This document shows positions 32,555 through 40,378 of a stretch of DNA of 64,000 bases, in pieces. Location of the stretch: the NCBI RefSeq assembly GCF_028867935.1, contig NZ_JAPQNS010000006.1, positions 363,224 to 427,223 of the forward strand. The letters run 5' to 3'. The notes under the pieces were generated by a model. The model searched no databases, had not been told where the DNA came from, and saw nothing but the letters and a program-made list of their open reading frames with translations. How positions within the stretch are numbered: position 1 is the first letter of the stretch; each line of letters starts with the position of its first letter. A program made the position numbers and the translations under genes. The DNA is from Flavobacterium sp. SUN052. GTDB taxonomy: Bacteria > Bacteroidota > Bacteroidia > Flavobacteriales > Flavobacteriaceae.

Positions 32555-33841
32555 ATGGCAAACGTCGCTGAATTAAACGTTGATGGTCAAACGTATCAGT
32601 TTCCCACCTTAGAGGGTAGCGAACACGAGAAAGCTATCGACATCTCCAACCTCCGTGACCAGACGGGCTTCATTACGTTAGATAAAGGATACAAAAATAC
32701 GGGGGCTACACAAAGCGGCATCACGTTCTTAGACGGTGAAGAGGGAATCCTCCGTTACCGGGGTTATCCTATCGAAGACCTCGCGGCTAAAGCCAGTTTT
32801 CTTGAAGTCGCTTATTTGTTGATCTATGGTGAACTGCCTAAGCAGGAAGAACTGGATCAGTTTCAAGCCAATATTCGTCGCCACACGATGGTGAACGAAG
32901 ACATGCGCAAGATTTTTGAAGGCTTCCCCGTCAATGCACACCCAATGGGCGTTCTGTCGTCGCTGGTGAGTGCCATGAGCGCGTTCTATCCTGATTCGTA
33001 CAATGATAAATTGCCCGATCAGACAGATCTGCACATTGTGCGGCTAATGGCTAAACTGCCAACCATTGCTACCTGGTCATTCAAAAAGTCGCAGGGACAC
33101 CCAGTTAACTATCCGAAAAACTCTCTGGATTACTGTTCGAACTTCCTGCACATGATGTTCGCTTTACCAGTAGAAGAATACACCGTTGACCCGGTTGTTG
33201 CCGAAGCGCTGAACGTGTTGCTAATTCTGCACGCTGATCACGAGCAAAACTGTTCTACCTCGACGGTTCGCTTGGTTGGTTCATCGCGGGCTAACCTGTA
33301 TTCGTCCATTTCGGCGGGTATCAACGCGTTGTGGGGACCACTGCACGGTGGTGCCAATCAGGAAGTAATCGAGATGCTCGAAGACATCCGCAACGATGGT
33401 GGCGATGTGGCAAAATATGTGGACATGGCTAAAAATGCGAAGCAGACGGGATTCCGCCTGTTCGGTTTTGGCCACCGGGTTTACAAGAATTTCGATCCGC
33501 GTGCCAAGATTATTAAAAAAGCGGCTGATGACGTGTTGAGTAAGCTGGGCATTAATGACCCGGTTGTAGAAATTGCTAAAGGGCTGGAAGAAGCAGCTCT
33601 GAGCGATCCATACTTCATTCAACGGAAACTATACCCGAACGTTGACTTCTATTCAGGAATCATTTACCGCGCTCTGGGCATCCCAACCAATATGTTTACG
33701 GTGATGTTTGCCATTGGCCGACTACCGGGCTGGATTGCTCAGTGGAAAGAAATGCGCGAAATGAAAGACCCAATTGGCCGTCCACGTCAAATTTATGTGG
33801 GTTCTCCCGTACGCGACTTCGTGGCCATCGGCGACCGATAG
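32555..33841 (+). CDS. gltA: Citrate synthase
   Basis: 428 residues. Joins oxaloacetate and acetyl-CoA to start the TCA cycle. Catalytic His in LILHADHEQNCSTSTVRL, second His in FGFGHRVYKNFDPRA, and Asp in VDFYSGIIYRALG. Length and N-terminal domain fit the larger hexameric type II form, which is commonly NADH-inhibited. Followed by a clear terminator. The 212-bp upstream region shows no exact TAnnTTTG element. Confidence 0.97.
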   Translation: MANVAELNVDGQTYQFPTLEGSEHEKAIDISNLRDQTGFITLDKGYKNTGATQSGITFLDGEEGILRYRGYPIEDLAAKASFLEVAYLLIYGELPKQEELDQFQANIRRHTMVNEDMRKIFEGFPVNAHPMGVLSSLVSAMSAFYPDSYNDKLPDQTDLHIVRLMAKLPTIATWSFKKSQGHPVNYPKNSLDYCSNFLHMMFALPVEEYTVDPVVAEALNVLLILHADHEQNCSTSTVRLVGSSRANLYSSISAGINALWGPLHGGANQEVIEMLEDIRNDGGDVAKYVDMAKNAKQTGFRLFGFGHRVYKNFDPRAKIIKKAADDVLSKLGINDPVVEIAKGLEEAALSDPYFIQRKLYPNVDFYSGIIYRALGIPTNMFTVMFAIGRLPGWIAQWKEMREMKDPIGRPRQIYVGSPVRDFVAIGDR

Positions 33842-33864
33842 AGCAATTTGACTTATTACTATTA

Positions 33865-33895
33865 GAAAGCCCCAGCTCGTGAGCCGGGGCTTTTG
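33865..33895 (+). terminator. Terminator of gltA
   Basis: AAAGCCCC (33866-33873) pairs with GGGGCTTT (33886-33893), followed by TTG. A GC-rich stem with T-run. Confidence 0.85.
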
Positions 33896-34036
33896 CATTA
33901 CAGAAAGAAATAGCTGGGTTGCCGTGCCGGTAAGACAACAGGTTTGCCTTGCCTTGCTGGTAATAGATAAAAGCATTCGGAGAAAAAGTGTCCTATTCTT
34001 AGAGAAAGAGTCCAAACTACATCGAACAATTTCTCT

Positions 34037-34612
34037 ATGTCGTTTTTATCCCAATTGTCACGTATTGCTTTGTCGGGGTTGCTCGTTGGATGTATGAGTA
34101 AACCGCTTACTCCTAAGCCACCTCAAGCTTTTTCTGCTGATTATTGGGGTACAATTTCGGCTCAACGCGACGGCCGTCCATTACAAAACCCACGCATTTG
34201 GGCCGCTACCCGAACACCCTGCAATGCCCATGCCTTCGACATTTTTGTTACCGAGTTCAACGATCAGGGCGAAGAATTAGTGACGTTCACACTGGCGAAT
34301 ATTCCGCAGCGAGTTGGCACGCTGAGTCAGTTTCGGGCTGATTACGGCAATTTATTTTGTAGAGCAGATACGATAGGCTCTACCCTCACGGCCAAGGTGC
34401 AAGCTGGGTTTTCAGGTACCTACAAGCCCTGCAAGTGGGGTAGCAAACTGGTAATTACTTCCTTCGACTCGGTTAAACGGGAGATCAAAGGCACATTTCT
34501 TCTGCAATTGATGATTGATGAACGGAAGTCGACCCACACCCCTGACACCATCAACATTGACCGCGGTGTATTTCACACGAAGCTGAAAGGACCAAGCGGT
34601 AAATACGAATAG
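34037..34612 (+). CDS. Lipoprotein of unknown function, DUF6252-like
   Basis: 191 residues with lipobox LSGLLVGC (lipid on Cys19). The mature part is beta-rich (DYWGTISAQRDGRPLQN, IKGTFLLQLMIDE, INIDRGVFHTKLKG) and resembles the DUF6252 group of Bacteroidota surface lipoproteins, whose function is not known. Two cysteines in the mature part (Cys59, Cys108) are free. Gene stands between gltA and a convergent gene. Confidence 0.7.
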   Translation: MSFLSQLSRIALSGLLVGCMSKPLTPKPPQAFSADYWGTISAQRDGRPLQNPRIWAATRTPCNAHAFDIFVTEFNDQGEELVTFTLANIPQRVGTLSQFRADYGNLFCRADTIGSTLTAKVQAGFSGTYKPCKWGSKLVITSFDSVKREIKGTFLLQLMIDERKSTHTPDTINIDRGVFHTKLKGPSGKYE

Positions 34613-34627
34613 CTAAGAAATTGACCC

Positions 34628-36247
34628 TCAACGACGATTGAGCTGCCGTTGAATCTGTTTGTTAAGTTCGTCGAATTGGTCCGGTAAGGGCACATTTCGT
34701 TTCACAACCTTCCCCGAACGGTCGAGCAAGACCGCCCCACTGAAGCTATCGAAACCCAAGGTATCATATTGGTCGGTAGACAACAGCAAATGGTCACCCT
34801 TGATGTTATTGCGGATAATATACTCTTCACGGAGTTTGCTGTCATCGGTAGGCATTGCCAGGAAAAGCAAAGCGAGTTCATCGGGAGGGTAGGTGTCGCG
34901 TAGACGCTGCGCCTGGGCAATCGCCTTTAGTGAGTTTTCGTTGTTGGGCGACCAGAATATTGCGTAAACCAGGGTGCTACGATTAGTTCTGGCCCATTCA
35001 TTCAACAGACCAGAGCCGCTCAGTACATTATCTTTGCTGACAAATACACCGGGGCTGACATCGGCGTTCCTCACCTGTTTACTGGAAAGCTGGCTTACGG
35101 CCCGGCGAATCCTGACGCTGTCGCCGACCGCAAGCTTGTAGAGTTCATCCAGCGATTGAATTAGACGTTCATCGGTTAGACGTGGCCGAGCGAAGCCGTA
35201 GAGCAGTTTAGCCTGATCGATGGTGAGTGTAGGGAACGAGCTAGCTAGCCAGTAGGCTGTGAGCGTTGGTCGTGAAACCGAATCAATGAGTGGTTTAGCC
35301 TTGTTTATAAGCAGTTGGTAGTTCACCAGCCGTTGCAGCGTGTCGCCATTGCGCTCCATAATGCGCTGCATTTGCCGTAGGTCGCTGGTACGCGCCGTTT
35401 TGGACTGTTGCCATTTGGTTAAATTTTCACGCTCAACATCTGTCAGTTTTTTACCATAGCGGAGTAATAGCTCCGCTAGATCGCCAATGGGCAGCGACTC
35501 GCTCCCTCCCTGATGCTGCATTACAAAGTTGGCCATCCGCTCCACCGAAATAGCACGGGAAGCCGTCAGGATCGGGTCGTTTTGCGGACGAAGGCTATCG
35601 TTCAGTGCACGCGGAATTGAACGCATTTCGTACATGGCAATATCATACACAAAGGAAGCGGCATTGTAGCGGTTTGCATTCAAAACCCACTGTTTCACCA
35701 GCGGAAACGGCCGCTCTACGTCACGGCTAAACTTGGCAAACGGATCATAATAAACGGTTCGGACTCGGTTGAAAGCCGTTGCCAGGTCCTCCCCGCTGAC
35801 TTGTCGGGAAAGTTTTTCGTTGTCAATTTTGGGTTGTTTCGCTTCGAATGCTTTGTAGCGGGCGTATTGCGTATTCACCCTGGAATTCACGCCCTCAAAC
35901 GTGAACGGGATGGCTGCACGGAACAGCGAATCGGCATTGAGATTGATTTTAATGGCACCGGGCGCGGCTAAAAAAGGCGTACTGATCGAGGCAAACGAGA
36001 AATACATTTCTTCCTGCCCAAAAATGACGGGCATTTTCACTGAATATGTACCATCGGGGTTCAACGGAGCCGGACGCGTCAGCTCGGCATTGGGTTGAAG
36101 CAGGTTGTTACGGCTGATCAATACATTGGGCGACTGACGGTAAAGCCGGGGTGTCAGGTTCAGTATGCGCCCCGAAACGGTAACCGAGTCAGTTTGAGCA
36201 GCAACAGCGCTGGAAATAAGGCAAAATAGAAGCAGAAAACGGAGCAT
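34628..36247 (-). CDS. Secreted thioredoxin-fold protein lacking the CxxC site
   Basis: 539 residues with signal peptide (MLRFLLLFCLISSAVAA). An N-terminal beta-rich part (residues about 20-110, VSGRILNL...PDGTYSVKMPV) precedes a long helical middle. A C-terminal thioredoxin-like domain follows (about 405-535): LVYAIFWSPNNENSLKAIAQAQRLRDTY ... LLFLAMPTDDSKLREEY ... GAVLLDRSGKVV. TlpA relatives have W-C-x-x-C at the position of W-S-P-N-N here, so it cannot do dithiol exchange. Likely envelope scaffold or binding protein. TATTTTTG promoter at 36267-36274. Confidence 0.8.
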   Translation of the reverse strand: MLRFLLLFCLISSAVAAQTDSVTVSGRILNLTPRLYRQSPNVLISRNNLLQPNAELTRPAPLNPDGTYSVKMPVIFGQEEMYFSFASISTPFLAAPGAIKINLNADSLFRAAIPFTFEGVNSRVNTQYARYKAFEAKQPKIDNEKLSRQVSGEDLATAFNRVRTVYYDPFAKFSRDVERPFPLVKQWVLNANRYNAASFVYDIAMYEMRSIPRALNDSLRPQNDPILTASRAISVERMANFVMQHQGGSESLPIGDLAELLLRYGKKLTDVERENLTKWQQSKTARTSDLRQMQRIMERNGDTLQRLVNYQLLINKAKPLIDSVSRPTLTAYWLASSFPTLTIDQAKLLYGFARPRLTDERLIQSLDELYKLAVGDSVRIRRAVSQLSSKQVRNADVSPGVFVSKDNVLSGSGLLNEWARTNRSTLVYAIFWSPNNENSLKAIAQAQRLRDTYPPDELALLFLAMPTDDSKLREEYIIRNNIKGDHLLLSTDQYDTLGFDSFSGAVLLDRSGKVVKRNVPLPDQFDELNKQIQRQLNRR

Positions 36248-36266
36248 AAAATAGAAAGATGCAGAT

Positions 36267-36274
36267 CAAAAATA
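36267..36274 (-). promoter_or_regulatory. -7 element for the thioredoxin-fold gene
   Basis: TATTTTTG on the minus strand, with a TTG 20 bases upstream. About 20 bases before ATG 36247. Confidence 0.6.
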
Positions 36275-36315
36275 GGCAACGGGCCAACGATTCACAACCT
36301 CCCAACAGAAATGGT

Positions 36316-36323
36316 TATCTTTG
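36316..36323 (+). promoter_or_regulatory. -7 element for ffh
   Basis: TATCTTTG on the plus strand. The leader to ATG 36431 is about 100 nt and contains a word-like stretch (CGCAGAGTTGCAGAG at about 36368-36382). Confidence 0.5.
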
Positions 36324-36430
36324 CAGAAATAGAGACGTTAGACGCTACAATACTAACTCTCGCAGGGCCGCAGAGTTGCAGAGATTTTCAGATTATGCAA
36401 AACTGTTGTTCGGCGTGATACATACAAACC

Positions 36431-37750
36431 ATGTTTGAAAATCTTCAGGATAAACTCAATAAGGCCTTCAAAACCCTCAAGGGGCAAGGTCGCATTACCG
36501 ACATCAACGTTGCGGCCACGATCAAAGAAGTCCGCCGGGCATTAACCGATGCCGACGTTAACTATAAGGTAGCCAAAGAAGTAACCGACCGAGTAAAGGA
36601 AAAAGCACTCGACCGGAAGGTACTCATTGCGGTGGAGCCGGGTCAACTGTTCGTCAAGATCGTTCAGGAAGAATTAACCGAGTTAATGGGTAGCCAGGCA
36701 GTCCCCATCAATACGAAAGGTGACCCTGCGGTTATCCTAATTGCGGGTTTGCAGGGATCTGGTAAAACGACTTTTTCGGGTAAACTCGCAGCCTATCTAA
36801 AAAAAGGAGGTAAGGGTGTTATGCTCGTGGCTGCCGATATTTACCGCCCGGCCGCTATCGACCAGCTCAAAGTACTCGGCGAGCAGGTTGGGGTAGAGGT
36901 GTATGCCGAACCCGAGAACAAAAACGCGGTGGAAATTGCCCGCAATGGCATTGCTCACGCCCGCAAGACCGGTAAAAAAATTGTGATTGTCGATACAGCT
37001 GGTCGTTTGGCGGTTGACGAGCAGATGATGCAGGAAATTCAGGATGTGAAAGCGGCTATCAATCCCTCGGAAACCCTCTTTGTGGTGGACTCGATGACGG
37101 GGCAGGACGCCGTAAACACCGCCAAAACGTTCAACGAGCGACTGAATTTCGATGGTGTTGTATTGACTAAACTTGACGGTGATTCACGGGGTGGGGCGGC
37201 TCTCTCCATTCGGGCGGTGGTCGAAAAGCCGATCAAGTTTATCAGCACCGGCGAGAAAATGGAAGCCCTCGACGTGTTCTATCCTGATCGGATGGCCAGC
37301 CGGATTCTGGGCATGGGCGACGTTATTTCGCTGGTTGAAAAAGCACAGCAGGCGTTTGATGAAGATGAGGCCAAACGCATCAACGCTAAGATGCGCGCCA
37401 ACAAGTTCGACTTTTCGGACTTTTTGAGTCAGCTACAGCAGATCAAGAAGATGGGTAACATCAAAGACCTGCTGGGCATGATTCCGGGTATGGGGAATAT
37501 GATCAAAGACCTCGACCTCGATAATGATTCCTTTGCACCCATCGAAGCTATTATTAACTCGATGACTCCCAAAGAGCGCTCTAATCCTGACCTGATTGAT
37601 GGAAGCCGCAAAAAGCGCATTGCAGCTGGCAGTGGCACCACTATTCAGCAGGTGAACAACCTTATTAAGCAGTTTGATGAGATGCGCAAGATGATGAAGA
37701 AAATGAATGGCATGCAGGCATCGGGCAAACTCAACAAGATGATGCGATGA
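36431..37750 (+). CDS. ffh: Signal recognition particle protein Ffh
   Basis: 439 residues. Binds signal peptides and 4.5S RNA and hands ribosomes to FtsY. G domain: GLQGSGKTT (P-loop), DTAGRLAVDE, VDSMTGQDAVNTAK, TKLDGDSRGGA and a GEK region. The methionine-rich M domain ends in MRKMMKKMNGMQ. Complete in length. The last four bases overlap the next gene (ATGA). Confidence 0.97.
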   Translation: MFENLQDKLNKAFKTLKGQGRITDINVAATIKEVRRALTDADVNYKVAKEVTDRVKEKALDRKVLIAVEPGQLFVKIVQEELTELMGSQAVPINTKGDPAVILIAGLQGSGKTTFSGKLAAYLKKGGKGVMLVAADIYRPAAIDQLKVLGEQVGVEVYAEPENKNAVEIARNGIAHARKTGKKIVIVDTAGRLAVDEQMMQEIQDVKAAINPSETLFVVDSMTGQDAVNTAKTFNERLNFDGVVLTKLDGDSRGGAALSIRAVVEKPIKFISTGEKMEALDVFYPDRMASRILGMGDVISLVEKAQQAFDEDEAKRINAKMRANKFDFSDFLSQLQQIKKMGNIKDLLGMIPGMGNMIKDLDLDNDSFAPIEAIINSMTPKERSNPDLIDGSRKKRIAAGSGTTIQQVNNLIKQFDEMRKMMKKMNGMQASGKLNKMMR

Positions 37751-38193
37751 AACTTTTTATCCTTATCCTCATCCTTGCCCCTTTCACTGCCTTCGGTCAG
37801 GCATCGGTGGCGTATTATCCGTTCAACTCGTTTTTGTCGGTCAGTTCCAATCCTAATCGGGCTGCTTGGTTCGATGCTCGTGTTCAAACCAATACCTTGT
37901 TTGGGTCACTCAGTACCACGCTGGCACCAATGATCAACGTTCGGAGGACTACGACGGCCAATTATTATGTTGGGGTTAGCGCTCGTTTCAATGCGCTTAA
38001 TTCACTGGCCGATGCCGATGTGCTCGAAGGATACGGACTGCATGTGGGTGTGCGGGTGGTGCCGCTGACCATTCTGCCCAATGTGCGGGTTGCTTTTGAA
38101 CTTTCGCCGTTTGCACGGGCGAACTTCAAAAGCGGAATTTTTTACTCGTATTTGGGAGTAGCATACCAGTTCAATAAGAAATCAAAGCTATAA
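37747..38193 (+). CDS. Small outer-membrane-barrel-like protein
   Basis: 148 residues with signal peptide (MKLFILILILAPFTAFGQ) and alternating hydrophobic strands ending in F-x-Y-S-Y-L-G-V-A-Y-Q-F, a pattern of small outer-membrane beta-barrels. The start overlaps the ffh stop, so it is translationally linked to ffh, although no functional link is known. Family not recognised. Confidence 0.7.
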   Translation: MKLFILILILAPFTAFGQASVAYYPFNSFLSVSSNPNRAAWFDARVQTNTLFGSLSTTLAPMINVRRTTTANYYVGVSARFNALNSLADADVLEGYGLHVGVRVVPLTILPNVRVAFELSPFARANFKSGIFYSYLGVAYQFNKKSKL

Positions 38194-38217
38194 GGTTCAA
38201 CAAACCTTGCTGCTTTC

Positions 38218-38562
38218 TCATTTCGCGAAATGTAGCCGGACGGTATATGTCTCGAACGGATTGTTGTCGGCAAGGCGAATCTTTTTGCCGACAAGCTGCC
38301 GGGTAATATCGTCGTTGAGCTCCTGATTCGCCGTGTGGACCTTCAGTCTTGATAGGCGATTGTCTTCGGAAACACCAAATGTTATTACCACAATTCCTTC
38401 ATGATTACCTTCGCGCATGACTGCCGGATAAGTTACGCGCGACGCTATCTGCTGACTCAATTCGGTAGCCGTTGGAGCGGCTGAACGCTTGTTGGTGCGA
38501 GGCTTGGCAACGAGTGTGCCCGAAAGAAAGAGTAGCAGGAAGGCAACAACGATCCGGTTCAT
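38218..38562 (-). CDS. TonB C-terminal-like exported protein
   Basis: 114 residues. Signal peptide (MNRIVVAFLLLFLSGTLVA), a short basic linker, then YPAVMREGNHEGIVVITFGVSEDNRLSRLKVHTANQELNDDI, matching the TonB C-terminal fold (Y-P-x-x-A/E-x-x-x-x-x-G-x-V-x-V-x-F). It has no N-terminal membrane anchor linking to ExbB/ExbD, so it may be a periplasmic TonB-domain protein rather than a full energy transducer. Confidence 0.75.
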   Translation of the reverse strand: MNRIVVAFLLLFLSGTLVAKPRTNKRSAAPTATELSQQIASRVTYPAVMREGNHEGIVVITFGVSEDNRLSRLKVHTANQELNDDITRQLVGKKIRLADNNPFETYTVRLHFAK

Positions 38563-38723
38563 GACTGATAGCGTATTTAGAAGGTCATACTGAAATTTTG
38601 AGTGCAGAGATTTTTCTCTTCAATATTATGCAAATATTACTTCAATGTTAACAAATTGTTAACAAACCAGCAAGTCTTTGAGGAAACGGTTCAGGCTAAA
38701 CGTGTATAAAACTGACAGATAAC

Positions 38724-40241
38724 GTGATAGATCGCCCTGTATGGCCTGAAAAAGCTATTTTTGGCCACCTCTATGGATTTGTTTTTTACTTTCTCATAAT
38801 GTCTGTTTCGCCCGTTTTTGCCCGAGACGTAGAGCTGGCCCGCCAACTTTACGATGCTCACCCAATTTTTCAGGATACTACCTTAAAACACCGTCGCTTC
38901 AAGCATAGCGACATTACGCCCTTGTTGGATCAGGTTGCCAATCAGGGCAAGATGACCGTGGATGTAGTGGGTAAGTCGACGGAGAAACGGCCAATCAGGA
39001 GGGTGCAGGTTGGAACGGGGGCAACCCCCGTTTTGCTTTGGTCGCAGATGCACGGCGACGAAGCAACCGCAACAATGGCCCTGTTCGATATTATGAATTT
39101 TCTACAGGCATCGGGCGACGAGTGGGATGAGTTCAGGGCCAATCTGCTGGCTGGGTTAACCATCCACATGGTGCCCATGTTGAACCCCGACGGAGCCCAG
39201 CGCTGGCAACGCCGAACGTCATTAGATATCGACATGAACCGCGATGCGCTCCGGTTACAGTCGCCCGAATCGGTAATCCTGAAAAAGCTGCAGCAAACGC
39301 TTAAGCCACTCGTAGGCTTTAACCTGCATGATCAAAACCCTCGTTACAGTGTGGGGCACAGTGATAAGCAGGCCGTATTGTCTTTTCTGGCCACAGCTTA
39401 TGATCGAGATCGGAATGTGAACGAGGTGCGGCAGCGGTCAATGCAGCTGATCGCTGGACTCAACCGGGTGCTTCAACCACTTATTCCAGGTCAGATTGCC
39501 CGCTACGATGATGAATTCGAGCCACGGGCTTTCGGCGATAATATCCAGAAGTGGGGCACCACGCTGATTTTGATTGAATCGGGTGGGTACAAGGGCGATA
39601 GCGAGAAAATGATGATCCGGCGGTTAAACTTTGTTGCAATCTTGTCGGCGCTGAACAGCATTGCCAACCGAGCTTATGAAGCCGAGAACATCGCCGATTA
39701 CGCGGCTATTCCCGAAAACGGCCGTGCTTTATTCGATGTGCTGATTCGGAATGTGGGTGTGGTTCGTAATGGTGTCCGCACCGTAATGGACGTGGCCATT
39801 AATCGATATGAAGAGAATACAAACGGCGCCCGTGATTTCCGGTACGAAAGCAAAATTGAGGATTTGGGCGATTTGTCGACCTTCTACGGTTTGGAAGAGA
39901 TCGATGCGACCGGACTTGATTTGGTACCTGCCAATGTTTATCCAGAAACGCTTAAATCAGCGGATCAGCTTGCCGAACTGAACATGCCTGAGTTACAAAA
40001 ACAGGGGACAGTGGTATTCAAAATGCGCAAGGCCAGTAAGGCCAAAGCTTACGAGCAGCTTGGGTCAGAATCTATTCACGTACTAATGGATGGCGAGTTT
40101 CCAGCTAAGCCGCTGAAACTCGGCCAGATACCAACATTTCTGATAAAACAAGGTGAACAGTTGCAGTATGTTGTGGTGAATGGACTGGTAATAAAGACCG
40201 ACGAACAAGTGCTTGGTAAGCGGTTTTCAATCATCGAGTAG
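38724..40241 (+). CDS. M14-family zinc carboxypeptidase
   Basis: 505 residues from GTG 38724 (an ATG at 38799 would cut the hydrophobic segment). A signal region (FVFYFLIMSVSPVFA) is followed by the peptidase fold: zinc site H110-G-D-E113 (SQMHGDEATATM), MLNPDGAQRWQRR, DMNRDALRLQSPE, FNLHDQNPRY and LILIESGG with the catalytic Glu. The distal part (about 330-505) is of uncertain fold. Releases C-terminal residues from peptides outside the cytoplasm. Confidence 0.85.
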   Translation: MIDRPVWPEKAIFGHLYGFVFYFLIMSVSPVFARDVELARQLYDAHPIFQDTTLKHRRFKHSDITPLLDQVANQGKMTVDVVGKSTEKRPIRRVQVGTGATPVLLWSQMHGDEATATMALFDIMNFLQASGDEWDEFRANLLAGLTIHMVPMLNPDGAQRWQRRTSLDIDMNRDALRLQSPESVILKKLQQTLKPLVGFNLHDQNPRYSVGHSDKQAVLSFLATAYDRDRNVNEVRQRSMQLIAGLNRVLQPLIPGQIARYDDEFEPRAFGDNIQKWGTTLILIESGGYKGDSEKMMIRRLNFVAILSALNSIANRAYEAENIADYAAIPENGRALFDVLIRNVGVVRNGVRTVMDVAINRYEENTNGARDFRYESKIEDLGDLSTFYGLEEIDATGLDLVPANVYPETLKSADQLAELNMPELQKQGTVVFKMRKASKAKAYEQLGSESIHVLMDGEFPAKPLKLGQIPTFLIKQGEQLQYVVVNGLVIKTDEQVLGKRFSIIE

Positions 40242-40346
40242 ACATTCCTGACTTGTGTTCACACGCTGGTAATATTGGCGATAAGTACCTGCTCAATCAT
40301 AACTCATCGGTAATGCTGGCTTCATATTGACGTAACATTGACGCGA

Positions 40347-40354
40347 TACTTTTG
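40347..40354 (+). promoter_or_regulatory. Promoter of the TonB receptor gene (-33 and -7)
   Basis: TACTTTTG at 40347-40354 with TTG at 40327-40329, a 17-bp spacer. The leader to ATG 40379 would be short (about 18 nt). Confidence 0.7.
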
Positions 40355-40378
40355 CAGCGTCAAATACGACATACCAAT

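Noticed and set aside
36340..36400. Possible small RNA in the ffh leader
   Set aside because: The stretch is word-like repeat material (GCAGAG units) without a hairpin and terminator of its own.
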